Source: Opisthocomus hoazin (Eukaryota; Chordata; Aves; Opisthocomiformes; Opisthocomidae). Taken from it: a DNA stretch of 64,000 bases. This document shows, in pieces, positions 37,356 through 48,847 of this stretch. Each line of letters starts with the position of its first letter. The first letter of the stretch is position 1. The DNA lies in contig NC_134454.1 in assembly GCF_030867145.1 (NCBI RefSeq), positions 68,306,308-68,370,307 of the forward strand, given 5' to 3'. The position numbers and the translations under genes were made by a program. A model generated the notes under the pieces. It was not told the DNA's origin, did not search any database, and saw nothing but the letters and a program-made list of their open reading frames with translations.

Positions 37356-37761
37356 ATGTGGCATGCTGTGGTGACATGGCCCAGACGGCACCAAAGGACC
37401 ACGCAGCTGCTCCATCGCCCCTCCCCCCGCTGGGGGGGTGGGGAGGAGAATGGAAAGAAAAAGGCAAAACTTGTGGGTCGGGATAAGGGCAGTTTAACAG
37501 AACAGCAAAGGAAGCAAACAGTAACAGCAATACTGATGAGAACACGCGAATACACAGAGCAACTCTCTCACCACCTGATGCCCAGTGTGCTGCCAAGGCG
37601 CGACTCGCCTCCCTCCCGCCAGAACCCCCATTCAGCACCGAGCATGACAGCATAGGGCATCGAATACCCTGTTCTGTTTGGCCAGTCTCGGTCAGCCGCC
37701 CGGCTGTGTCCCCTCCTGGCTTCTGGTGAAAGCAAACCCCACCCCAGCCAAACCCAGGACA
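37356..37761 (-). mobile_element. Solo LTR of an avian endogenous retrovirus, antisense
   Basis: Read on the minus strand, it starts at 37761 with TGTCCTGGGTTTGGCTGGGG and runs through GGAGGGGACACAGCCGGGCG, a CpG-rich middle, CTGTTAAACTGCCCTTATCC and ACCCACAAGTTTTGCC, then a C-rich stretch (37420-37445) to about CACCACAGCA. This order and the TGTCCTGGGTTTGGC start are those of common neoavian ERV LTRs as I remember them. No internal gag, pol or env is adjacent, so it is a solo LTR of about 400 bp. I could not find a clean target duplication, so the left boundary is approximate. Confidence 0.75.
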
Positions 37762-40700
37762 ACATCTAAGTCTTTGCTACCACCAAAGAGTTTGCCTAGG
37801 CTGTACTGGTTAATCTTCAGCTTGCGTAATTAACACACTTGTTTCTAACAGCACAAAACAAACTTGAAATAGGATAAAAATTCTCCTTGATTACTCTGAT
37901 TTAGAGGTGGTGTAGTACTAACAGCTTATTGTTATTGATCTTGCTAGAGCTCTGCATCCTTCTGGTGTGGTGATTGCACCATGGCATTCCGGCACCTGCC
38001 AGTCTGGCCAGCCAAAGCCTATTGAGCACAGTGCAGGTATTCTGCAGAGTTAGCATTCACTTCTTTGTTGGCTTTTTTTGTGTGGTTGGTTGTTTTATTA
38101 TGACACATGTTAGCATGCTTTTGCAGTTATGGAGCACTGCTCTCTAAAAGCAACTTCTTTTTCCAGACATGTTTATGCACCCATGCTCATGGATAAGGCT
38201 GTGATGATGGCATAACATTGTGGCCCAGGTACAACAAACAGATCCCACAACTCTCCAGCACCCTGAAAAGGTTACTACTCCTTTTAGCTTTGTCTGCCCA
38301 AGCTCCTACAGAATAAAACATTTGCTACCATCACTGTCAATAACACATACAGCTACAATTTGACTGATGAAAGACCTAGCTATAAATTTAGTATAACAAA
38401 ACCATTGGTAGACAGCATCTGAATCAGAGTTCTCAGCTGTGAGAAGCTGTGAGGTGTTGTGGACTCCAGAACAGCCACTGTCTGCAGTATCATGGAGCAT
38501 GCTTGGAGTGTTCATTCAATGGTTATCCACACTACGCAACAAGCATTTAAATCTTCACTTCTATACATTTTTAAATTGGAGATTATATTCACAGTTTTAG
38601 TGAGGTTGGCGCTTTTTTCCACGTATTGTTTTCAGAGATGGGACAGATTAAAATGAAAAATCTGGTGATACAACATTACGGTTTTTGGGAAGAGGCTGGC
38701 TAAGCATGTCAGCTTTGGTTTTCTCATTGCATTCAGTAAGGTTTCTTGGGCTGACTGCAATTCACCTTTTGCAGGTGATTTAATTCTTCTTCCTCGTGAA
38801 GACTGAGTTGCAATCAGCCTGCATTTAAGCAAAACACTCTGAAGAGGTGTGTCACTACCAGTTTTCATTTGAGATGCACAGTGTGTATATAATAAACTGT
38901 ATTATATGTTGTGTGTATATATGCATTATATGTGTATTTACATATATATTATATATGTGTATGTGTCTATAATGTATATGTATTATATACATATTATAAA
39001 CTTGAACATATACACATTCATAATAGAATGTGTAGATATATCACATATGTATAGCATACACATACATGACATTACCTCTGTTAAACGTCCTCTTTAAAGA
39101 GATTTTTCATACACTTAAGATTATTGTATCTACTTTTCCAGTAGCCATTATTCACCCTACTTTTGGAGCACCTTCCTTCACTCCTGCCTAGCACCAGTCT
39201 CAGCTGCATAATAGCAAAACAATTTTTCACCATAAGGACCGAATTATTTTAATACTGTTGCTTGAAGTAGGTGGCTTTATATGGAAAGTTCCCTATCTGC
39301 ATAGCTTTGTCACATCTGCAAGAATTAATCAGATTCACTGTTGTTCAGATAGCAAAACTGGAGTTCAAGATGTAGGTAAACACACAACTGTTGAAACAGA
39401 GCTGACCTGACAGCACTGCAGCAGTCTGCAGTGGATTCATGGTGTCAGGCGACCGTGCAAAACCAGCCACAGCTACTCACTTCTGTGCAGCTACCTGCGG
39501 CGTCAGTCTGCAGAGGGAGCAAACCTCCTTGCACAATCCAGCTCATCCACAGACAGATGAGCAGGACTGTGTCATTCTGTTTTCTCATCGTTTTCTCATC
39601 ACTGTCCTCTCACCTTGTGCCACAACAGAAGTGATGATACATATCTGAGGAGGGATTTCTCTGGCATCTGGAAACTGCTCCTGGAACGTCACCACCAGCG
39701 TTATGCAAGGACCTGTGCATGGCTCTCCAGAACAGACCTGGGTAGAGAAATGTTCGGAAATGGCTCAGCTACACAATGGACACTGTTGCAGCTCAGAGGA
39801 TTAGGCAGAAAAAGCAATTTTTTTTCTGCAATAAGCAGTAAGAAAAGTCTGAAAATAACTCCAACTGGAAAATGAGAAAGGCTGCGGATAGCCCTTTTGT
39901 CTCCAGCCCAGCTGCCAACCACAGCAACGGGCTGTGCTGTGACAGCTGTGGGACAGAGGCTGCTTGCAACAGAGCCTGCCTGGGACAGGTTTGGCAGTTG
40001 TGACTCAAGAGCACCAGTGCAGGTGCACAGGCAAACTGGATGTTTTCTAGGAAAGCAAAGCCTGCAAACAAGATTTAGGTAACTTCTGCATCTGTTCCAG
40101 ATAGGTGTGCAGATATCTGTTGGTGTTCTTTGGGTGATTGCCTTGCTTGTTTACAACTGTTTGTATTTCAGCAGAAGCTCCCAACACTGTTGGTGCACTA
40201 GGGAGCAGCTCCTGTGGTTCTCCTGCTGATCAGCCCTACAGGCTTCAAATACAGTCCTTACGGAGTACTAATCTCTAAAAGACTCTTAAAACACAATCTC
40301 ATCAACAGAATGACAGCCTAAACATCCTCTAGTCAGTAGAAAAAGTAGTGTCTGAGCTACGTGGTTGCTACTAATGCAACAAAAAAAGGAAAAGCATTGG
40401 CTAGCAGTATTTATGGCAAGCATGGTTCTTCATTCAGCGTTAAGACCAGGAGTTCAGCCCTCAGCATCTTGTAAAATCCAGAGAGCTGCCTCCAGTGTCT
40501 ATGTTCATTTCGCTGTTGCCCTGTTCTTGTGTGGTGAATGCAGGGAACTCAAAAGATTACTTAAATTTACAGTAAATCCCATGTGCATCTTTCATGTGCT
40601 AAGCACTGAGAAAACCTGGTTGCTGCTAGCTGCCTCTTTTACAATTTAAATGCCTCTGACTTCCTGAGTGTCTGTTTTCTTTGTGTGTGTAGGGCACAGC

Positions 40701-41668
40701 TGTCTCCTCCATGCTGCCTTTCCCCTGCCTCATGTTAATCATTTACCTGCCATGAGCAGGTCAACCTTTATTTCTGTCCTCTCCCAACCCTCACAGACTT
40801 GCTTGGTGATTCCAACTACCTTTGCTCCAGAAGTCCGTGGAAGGCGAGGCCACTTACTCTCTTTATGAGGCTCCAAAGAGACAAGTAGCAGTGTTGTTGC
40901 TGACACTGTTGGCATCAAATGTGTTGGCTTGCAACTGGTAATTGTTTTATTTTTTTCGATTAATGACAACAGCCTTGCATTTGAAGTCTACAGGTGACCT
41001 ACTTCCTTTTTGTTGTTACGCACCACAGTGTCCCATTTTGTCCCAGCCAAGGCAGCCCTATCAGGCATGGCAAAACAGATATTACAACACATGAAGAATA
41101 TTAGTTGCTTGCTGTGCCACACAGCCGCATCCCTCTGGACAAGTCAAGACTTATTCGTCTTCAGGTTCCCATGGGCTCTGTCTGAGCAGGGATGTGCTGG
41201 TTCCTAAGGTCTGCTTGCAGTTTTTCTTGGCTGATCTCTTAGGAAAAAATGGTTTTGAATCAAGAAATCAAAGAAAAGGCTGCAACTTCTGAAAATTAAG
41301 GGGGAGAGGGAGTGGAGGGTATTCTAATCTTGTTCTGTGATTTTCCCCTTCTGGGTGAGACACACAGTATTGCTCAATGCATTATCATATTTCTACATAT
41401 CCTTTTTGGCCAAACCCAGTGATCTTATTAAGATGCCCTTTCAAAAGCCCCAGGATTTCTTCATCTCTCATAATCCTAACAATTCCAACAGGAACATGAA
41501 GCATATCTGGAAGCTCAAGGTCCTCCAGCCTAACCAGTCACTCAGTGATGTGGAGTTTCTGCAGTATCACTGTTACACACCATGTTTCTCCGCCCCCACC
41601 CCACCACCTGGTTTTCAGCCTCTCGTGGTATTTCCATGCTCCTAACAAGCTTTTGATGCTGGTTCTTG
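37762..41668. other. Intergenic DNA between solo LTR and CR1
   Basis: Single-copy-looking sequence apart from the AT microsatellite at 38.88-39.07 kb. No exon or RNA gene is recognised. The small open frames (60-95 codons) overlap on both strands and carry no motif. Confidence 0.5.
38880..39066. repeat. AT-rich microsatellite (TATA/TGTG mixture)
   Basis: About 190 bp of interrupted TATATA, TGTGTATA and ATTATA units, almost free of G+C apart from TG/CA steps. Such tracts are unwinding-prone and polymorphic. The 63-codon Tyr/Ile-rich frame inside it is a by-product of composition. Confidence 0.85.
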
Positions 41669-42878
41669 GTATCCTTCTATGATGGGGTTACAGCGTTGGT
41701 GGACAAAGGGCGGGCAACTGACATCATCTACCTGGACTTGTGCAAGGCATTCGACACTGTCCTGCATGATGTCCTTGTCTCTAAATTGGAAGGATGTGGA
41801 TTTGACAGATGGACCACTCGTTGGATAAGGAACTGGCTCGATGGACGCACACAAAGAGTTGCAGTCAATGGCTCAATGTCCAGGTGGAGACCAGTGACGA
41901 GTGGTATGCCTCAGGGGTCGGTACTTGGGCCAGTGCTGTGCAACGTTTTTGTCGGTGACATGGACAGTGGGACTGAGTGCACCCTCAACAAGTTTGCCAA
42001 CGACACCAAGCTGTGTGGTATGGTTGACACGCTGGAGGGAAGGGATGCCATTCAGAGGGACCTTGACAGGCTGGAGAGGTGGGCCTGTGTGAACCGCATA
42101 AAGTTCGACAAGGCCAAGTGCAAGGTCCTGCACGTGGGTCAGGGCAATCCCGAACACAAGTACAGGCTGGGCAGAGAGTGTCTCGAGAGCAGCCCTGAGA
42201 AGAAGGACTTGGGGGTACTGGTGGATGAAAAACTGGACATGACCTGGCAATGTGCGCTTGCAGCCCAGAAGGCCAACCGTATCCTGGGCTGCATCAAGAG
42301 AAGCGTGGCCAGCAGGTCGAGGAAGGTGATTCTGCCCCTTTACTTTGCTCTGGTGAGACCCCACCTGGAGTACTGCGCCCAGCTCTGGAGCCCCCAACAT
42401 AAGAAGGACATGGATGTGTTGGAGTGGGTCCCACGAAGATGATCAGAGGGCTGGAGTACCTCTCCTATGAGGACAGGCTGAGGGAGTTGGGGCTGTTCAG
42501 CCTGGAGAAGAGAAGGCTCCGGGGTGACCTTAGAGCAGCCTTCCAGTACCTGAAGGTGGCCTACAGGAAGGATGGAGAGGGGCTTTTCACAAGGGTGTGC
42601 AGTGACAGGACAAGGGGGAATGGCTCTAAAATAAAAGAGGGCAGATTATGACTAGATATTAGGAAGAAATTCTTCACCATGAGGGTGGTGAAACACTGGC
42701 ACAGGTTGCCCAGAGAAGCTGTGGATGCCCCCTCCCTGGCAGCGTTCAAGGCCAAGTTGGATGGAGCTCTGAGCAGCCTGGTGTGGTGGAAGATGTCCCT
42801 GCTCATGGCAGGGGGGTTGGAACCAGATGATCTTTAAGATCCCTTCCAACCCAAACCATTCTATGATTCTACGATTCT
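41669..42878 (+). mobile_element. CR1 LINE, 5'-truncated, broken ORF2
   Basis: It starts inside the reverse transcriptase ([29 protein letters not shown]) and runs to the CCAACCCAAACCATTCTATG tail with ATTCTATG/ATTCTACG terminal units. The frame is open from the left end to about 42440. The box usually reading FADDT reads FANDTK here, so one catalytic Asp is lost. A deletion of about 10 bp near 42432-42440 shifts the frame (continuing as 42443-42651), and a TGA at 42649 follows. TTCTTG occurs at both ends (41663-41668 and 42875-42880), a possible 6-bp target duplication. It belongs to a different subfamily from the 34.2-kb copy. Confidence 0.94.
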
Positions 42879-43140
42879 TGCCTCTTGAGGTCTCAAACTT
42901 CTCGCTGTCCTCCAGCTCAGAGGCGCCTTCTGCATTCCGGCGTAGACTGTGTATTCGCTTCACAGCTTCAGCTCACAACTCCTTCACCTTGTGCTTTTCT
43001 TTGCGTGTCACAAAAAAGAGTTTCCGTCTTTTCTTCACTTTGCCTTCGTGCCCTCCCCTTGCTCCTCGCTTTTGCCTCTGCTTGAGTCGAGCTGCCACCC
43101 TCACGCCAATCACAGCAGAAACAGCTGCGCGCTTCCTGGG
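42879..43140. other. Spacer between CR1 and CpG island
   Basis: C+T-rich, moderately GC sequence leading into the island. It holds no recognisable coding content and may be part of the upstream promoter. Confidence 0.4.
43106..43110 (+). promoter_or_regulatory. CCAAT box
   Basis: GCCAATCA on the + strand is a good NF-Y-type site. It lies about 170 bp upstream of the GC-box array and at the edge of the CpG island. Confidence 0.4.
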
Positions 43141-43275
43141 CTGACAGCCTGACCTGCGGCGCCGAGCGGGCTCGGCTCTCCAGCAGCGCGGGGCCGCCGC
43201 GTCCCCACGCTGCCGCCATCACCGCCCCGCAGCGCCCGCGCGCCCCGGGGACCCGCACCGCTGCTTGCGCGGCTC

Positions 43276-43395
43276 CCGGAGGGCGGGGCCGGGCGGGGCC
43301 GGGCGGGGCGGGGCCTCCCGGCCCCGGGTGCGAGCGAGGCGAGGGGCGGGGCCGCGGCGGCGGGGGCGGGGCCGGGCGGAGCGGGGCGCACCGCC
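43276..43395 (+). promoter_or_regulatory. Array of Sp1-type GC boxes
   Basis: At least five GGGCGG or GGGGCGGGGC units in 120 bp, several spaced by about 10 bp (GGGCGGGGCC repeated from about 43283). They are typical of TATA-less CpG-island promoters. The G-runs could also form quadruplexes. Confidence 0.6.
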
Positions 43396-43419
43396 CCCGC
43401 CCGCGTGCCCTCCTGCGGG

Positions 43420-43465
43420 CGCGCCGCCCCGCCGCGCAGTTGCTGCCGGGCGGCCGCGGGGACAG
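43420..43465 (+). other. ELOVL7: Candidate first-exon end with splice donor
   Basis: GGGGACAG|GTGGGGG at 43458-43472 fits a splice donor just downstream of the GC-box array. If transcription starts near 43400, exon 1 would be short and non-coding. This is inferred from position only; several other GT sites in the island could serve. Confidence 0.2.
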
Positions 43466-44057
43466 GTGGGGGCGCGGCGGCGCGCGCGAGGGGTCCCGTC
43501 GGGGGCGGGAAGCTGCGGGGCGGGAGGGGGGCCGGGGGCCCGCGCTGCCCTGCCCACCCGCCGCTTACCCCCGCGGCCTCCCGGCCTCGCCCGGGGTCCG
43601 GGGGGCGTTGGGCGCAGCGTCCTTTCGCGGGGTGCCCCCCGCGCTGGCGGGCACGGGGCTGGGCGGGATGGGCCCCGGGGTGCTCCCCGCCGAACGACCT
43701 CCCCGCGCCCCCGGTGCCGCCCCCGCTCCGCCTCCCCGCTCCGTCCCCTGGCTGCGTCCCGAAACTGCGGGCGGCAGCCGCATCCCCGCTCCCGGTCCGC
43801 ACCGCGCCGCACCCCCCGAGCCCTCAGGGGCTGTGCCCCGCCGTACCTGTTTCGCCCCCCGCCTGGCTGTACCTCGCACCCTGCTCCGCCCGGTCCCGGG
43901 GTTTCTGCCCGTGCCCCGCACCCCGCGGTGCCTGTCCCGCCGTGCCCGACGCGGGCTGAGCTCACCCTCCCGCCGTGAGGGTCAGGCGTGGGAGCGGACC
44001 CCGCCTCGCGCAGGAGGCCGCATCGGCGATTTCGTTCCTGAAAAAACGCCTTTAACA

Positions 44058-44071
44058 CCCCCCCCCCCCCC
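44058..44071 (+). repeat. Poly-C run of 14
   Basis: Fourteen consecutive C at the 3' edge of the CpG island, equivalent to poly-G on the minus strand. It is likely length-unstable. Confidence 0.85.
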
Positions 44072-44253
44072 AACCGCCGAGAGGAGAGCGGTCCCCGGCG
44101 TCGAGCGGCGGGGGCTCTGTCCTCTGCGCGGGCAGCGGCGGGGGGCGGGCGGGTCGAGGCGTGGCCCACCTGCTGAACTGGGCCATCTGAAAACGCAGGG
44201 CTGGAGGGACGGTGTCTGGTCGGGGGCTGTCCACCAAGCTATTGGGCTTGCTG

Positions 44254-44276
44254 CCTTCCTCCTCCTCCTCCTCCTC
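44254..44276 (+). repeat. (TCC)n microsatellite
   Basis: CTTCCTCCTCCTCCTCCTCC, followed directly by TCGACAG. The pyrimidine tract plus CAG also resembles a splice acceptor, but there is no sign of an exon after it. Confidence 0.7.
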
Positions 44277-47200
44277 GACAGGTCTCCTCTGCTGCGGTGC
44301 GTGGCGGGCCGGTCCCGAAGGAGCTGAGGAAGCAGGAGGGTGCTGGTGTGCCCGGCTGACCAGGCTATGCTGGGCCAGTCCCTTGGACTTGCCCTTTGCA
44401 GGCGCGGGTGTCGTGTGTGTGGTTTGAGCGTTGTCACTACGCTGAGACTTCATTTGTAAATACATGTTAAGGACAGTGATACTTTGGTTGGGCTTTGGGC
44501 GTCGCTGCCACGAGGATAGAGTTGGGTGACGCTGGAAAAGGTGTAGTGTGGCTGCAGAACAACCCTCACCGATTTCTTCATTTGATTGTGTAGGAAATCA
44601 GGGTGAGTTAAATAAAACTGTTTGGACAAGCCAGGAACCTTACAGCTGTGTGCGGATACCCTCTCCCATGCTCCCTTGTAACTCGGTCCTTCCCAGAGCT
44701 GCGTGTGGCTCTGAACTGAACGCTGCCGCGTGGGAGAAGTTTGAACTAGTTTTTCTGGTTGTCTGGAGCAGGCTGGGAGCAGCGTGCTGCCCGACTTACT
44801 CTGCTGCTCGGCGTCTGGGGTGCTGCCCGGGAAGCGTTCAGGCTGCCTTGGCACTGCCTCGGTAGCAACGCTGTTTATCGACATGGCGTTAGGCAGTGTG
44901 GACGTACTCTGAAAATGCCTTACTGCAGAACGGGAGCACCTGTACTTACATGTTTGCTTGAAGAACAAGTGCAAAGACCTAGGATGTGAAAACCCAGCCA
45001 AGCATAGGCTTAACGCCTTCCTAGGTGCCACAGTTGCAAGTGTGGGGAATAACGCAACTTTATGGTATTTCATTACAGTGTGTTGATCAACTTTCTATTA
45101 AACAGTATTTACTTACTATTAGAGTGAGGTGGGTTGTGGTACAGGAAGCAGTGTTTGTGGAATGTGTTGGGAAAAATGCCACGGCATTAGACAAATAACA
45201 CATGCCAAATAGGATTTAACTAGTTATGAAGCTCGCCAACTACCGTGAAATACCTAACAACTAATTATGTACCAGTAAGAGAACTAATCAGTACATTTCT
45301 GTATGCTGACATGACTTGACAGACTTTGAGTGTGCTCCCCTTGCCATGCTCTGCCCTTCCTGGCTTTGTTTCACTGCGCTGCAATAAACTGGGAAAGTTT
45401 TTTTGGATTTTCCCCCCTACCTTGGACTCCCGCTCTTCCTCTCAAATCCACTTCTGCCCAGTGCTTCTGGTTTAATGCTTATCTTATCTCTTCCTCTGGC
45501 CTGCCCCTGTCTGGTTGCTTCACACGCAGGTTTCTGGAGGAGCGGGCAGAGGGGTGAGGAGAGCGTGGGATGGGCGCGGGAGGTGTGCGGGCAGCGAGGG
45601 GAGCGGGAGGACATCACCTCTCTGCCATGTTCAGGTGCAGGAGGTGAAAGGCAGCCGGGATCCCTGCCTGGATCTTCGTTCGCTGCTTGTGGAGTTGTGC
45701 TTGTCCTGTTCTGGATCTAACTTTGCAGGCTTCAGGTGGCATCTCTCCCTCCCTGGTGCCTCTCTGCCTCAGCATGGCTCTCCAAGGCTGCCGCCCTGTA
45801 ATTCCCCTGGCAAAGGCTAGCGTGAGCTCCCTGGGCTGCCACGGCCAAAGTGAGATGGTTGAGCTCCCGGCTACGGGTTGAACTAATCTGACTCACTTTG
45901 TCTGAAGTGGATTAAGGACTATGTGTAAAATAGTGGTAGTTGAGCAGCGATGCACATAGGCAGCGATGAATAGATGGGGTGGTGTCCACCTTCAGTGGCA
46001 CAGCATGACTATAAAAATAATTTTATAGCCCAACACTCATATTGACTTGAGACTAGCGGATGTCTGAAGCTTTAACCTGCTTCCCAAAGCCTGTGTAGCT
46101 GAAAAGGAAGAAATACTCCATTCCTGTCACTATTCCTCTGCCCCTCGCTGCAGCTCTTCACTGCTCTGGTTTTCTTTCCCGAGGTCACAGCAGGTGACAA
46201 ACAGAGGTGCAGCATTTTAATCAGTTTCTCGGTTGCCCAAGCACACATGAATTTTGAGAACTAGCAGATTTGATTACGTACTTCTGTATTGCAATTTATG
46301 GACGCTTTGAACAGCAGTTCTGGTAGTCCTTTCCAAATATTTAGGAGGAACCTGGTCTGTGCGTGGAATCTGCCCCCGAGGCAGAGACGGATGGGAGCTA
46401 AGCACTGGGGAACTTGCACAGAGGCTACTCCGACATTAACTGTTGCCGTAAAATAGATTTAAAGCATGTCAAGGAAGTTTCACAGTTGTTTTACGTTTAA
46501 TTTTAGGATATTTCTTCTCACTTAAAATTATGTGTTATTTAAAAGTTGGGTGATTACACTGTATTGTTGGACGATGCCAGGGAGCAGGTTGTGCGTGCTG
46601 GCCCGGGGGCCTCCCTCCAGTGCCCAGGCTTACTGCTGCATCTGGAGGGAAACGCAGCCTAAACGGTGAAAAGTAAACCTTTTACTGCTTGGAGAGATCA
46701 GATTATTAGAACAAAAACATAGCACTGACAAAGTAAAGAATTCATTTTTTAAGCCCAATTGTGCTTTTTTAGCACAGTTGCTTTAAAAGGCAAGAAAACG
46801 AAAGCCAGAGTGTCATGCAATACTTGTTTGTTTTTTTTCTGTAGTCTGTTGTCAAGTGTTCAGTTTACAACAAGTTTTGCAAAGTTACAAGTGGTGTAGC
46901 AGTTAATAATTTTTTCTGTCCTTCTGATACTTAGTTGAAATACAGAAAGTAAAAAGTTATTTCAGCTGAAGTTAAATATGTAAGTTTGTGCTGACGGGAG
47001 ACACCAGAGCACATAGGTGTCTCTTTACCTGTCATTAAACACTTTACCAGTGTTTGATGCTGACCATTGAAATGGAAACGCTGAATAGGTTTTTTTAAAA
47101 TTTTTCTCTCTATTTTTACTAAGTTCATGTGGTAAAATGCTTTCCATGTGTCTGTTGATGTATATCTTGATTTCAGTTTTTTTTTCTGCATGTATTCTGC

Positions 47201-48146
47201 TATTTATGTTCTGTCTGCCTATGATGGCTACACAAAAGATTTTATCACTGAAGGTGTTGACTAGAAAAGACCTGTAAGTAGCTCATAAATTGAGTAATGA
47301 GAGAAGAACTAACAGTTTAGAGCATCACAGGTGTAAAAGTATCATCTTGGTTGTTATCTTGCTGCTGGATGAGAAACTGAGGAACGGAATTTTGCTAGCA
47401 TTTTTAACTTTGAAATCCTGAGCTAGCACACAAAACTAATCTCTTGTAAACACTATCCAGCCCGAAGCAAGGTCTGGGTTCCACCTGCAGAGTGGCAGAG
47501 ATGTCACAGGGAGGACAAATACAGGTGCCAATATCACACTCTGTGATTCATCTGATTTGCCAGGAGCAACAGCATTCAGATAGACCCTCTGAACTGTGTC
47601 AGGGCTGTGTTACTCGTCACGGTAAAAGCCGTGAACACTTACTTCTGTCTCCGCTCTGCTCATGATACCAGCTTAGGTTGATGTAGTTTCACCAGCATTC
47701 CTTTCATCCTGAGTGCCTTTGCCCTTGTGTCACCTTTCCGTTGTGCTGGTGTAACCCTTGGTGAAGGCTGGCGCTGAAAAGCACCGAGGAACTGCTCTGG
47801 GTTAAAAACACCCGGTCCTTTTCTGCAAGGCTGTCTCTCCCGCCCTGAATCTGTTTCCCAATCTATTTTATTATGCAGCCAGAAAAACAGTTGTTCCAGT
47901 ACAAGTCAAAGGTGACATGGGAGCAGGTATGAGTGATGGGGGGAGAGGCTGATTAAAATGGCATTGCTACCATTAAAAGTGCTCTTATAATTGAAAATTT
48001 ACCCGTAAACAGACTCGCTCTGCTTGAGCCAGCTATGCTCAAGAGAAGCTGCTTGTAGCAGCTTTACAAATTTCTACATGCTGCCTGTGTGTGTTTAGTT
48101 GTATTAAGAAGTCTTTGTAGGTTGGATTATCTTTTATGTTGATATG

Positions 48147-48190
48147 GTGCCTTGCACAATGGGCCCTGTGCCTGGAGCCTCTATTCAAAA
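48147..48190 (+). repeat. Fragment of an old dispersed repeat (copy 2)
   Basis: It shares the exact 17-mer GTGCCTTGCACAATGGG with 13221-13237, in the same orientation. Here it is followed by CCCTGTGCCTGGAGCCTCT. The two copies diverge quickly after the core, as expected for an old family. Confidence 0.4.
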
Positions 48191-48827
48191 CCTTTTTTTT
48201 TTTTTCAAAGCAGTACCTTGCTAAACGTGTGAGTATGAGCGTAATTTTTCTATGGTGCACTGCAAAAACCTATACAGAGAAATGTACAGCACAAAAAGCT
48301 GTTACGTTTCTACAGGCATCTCCTGGACTGGAATTCAAGAGAATGCCCCTACCCCAGTGATGGCATTCTGGGCTAATGGGCATGTCTGAGATAAAAACAT
48401 AGCTTACTAAGAATATTCCTTTTATTCTTTGTTTTCTAACAAAAGAAGGGGACAACTCTTGCTGCAGTCTGAAACACAAAGATCAGTTTGTTGATTTGGA
48501 AATAGTTTGCTCTGTATCGTCAGTCCTGAAATGGCTTACAACAACGTCACAAAAACCGGATCCAATGCTTCTCTCTGCTCTAAGAGCACGGGTACAGTTC
48601 ATGTTGATACCGTGACCTTTCTAACTGGCTCAGGAAAGCTACTTGAGGTGACAAGTAGATTTTTCTCCTTTTTTTTTAAATTGAATTTTGCCTGATCCGT
48701 TAAAAAGTGCCTAGAAATTGTAGTTGAAGCTGATGTTTTTTAATGTGTAACTGAGCACAGTGCAAGAAAACCGGGAAGGAGAAATTTCTTGGTTGAGAAC
48801 TGTTGTCACCAGTGGAGGAGAAATATC

Positions 48828-48847
48828 TTTTTTTTTTTTTTTTTTTT
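48828..48847 (+). repeat. Poly-T run of 20
   Basis: Twenty consecutive T. Read on the minus strand it is a poly(A) run, but no retrocopy sequence or target duplication is recognised beside it, so it is reported only as a homopolymer. Confidence 0.8.

Larger units (their letters stand above)
43140..44180 (+). promoter_or_regulatory. ELOVL7: CpG island, predicted ELOVL7 promoter and first exon
   Basis: About 1 kb of extreme G+C with undepleted CpG, in contrast to the AT-rich flanks on both sides. It lies about 27 kb downstream of the ERCC8 poly(A) site. In vertebrate order known to me, ELOVL7 (an ER membrane very-long-chain fatty acid elongase) follows ERCC8 tail-to-head on the same strand with a similar gap. 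The island is therefore read as its start. No ELOVL7 coding sequence is present in the window, so the name is a synteny inference. An unannotated lncRNA or bidirectional start is also possible. Confidence 0.55.

Noticed and set aside
41873..42400. 175-codon minus-strand frame
   Set aside because: It is the antisense shadow of the CR1 ORF2 frame on the + strand; similar shadows occur at 19865-20104, 34399-34762 and 35102-35992.
43110..44327. Five long overlapping open frames (184-316 codons) on both strands in the CpG island
   Set aside because: They are Arg/Gly/Pro/Ala-rich, overlap in several frames at once and exist because stop codons are scarce at very high G+C. No domain or splice context supports any of them.
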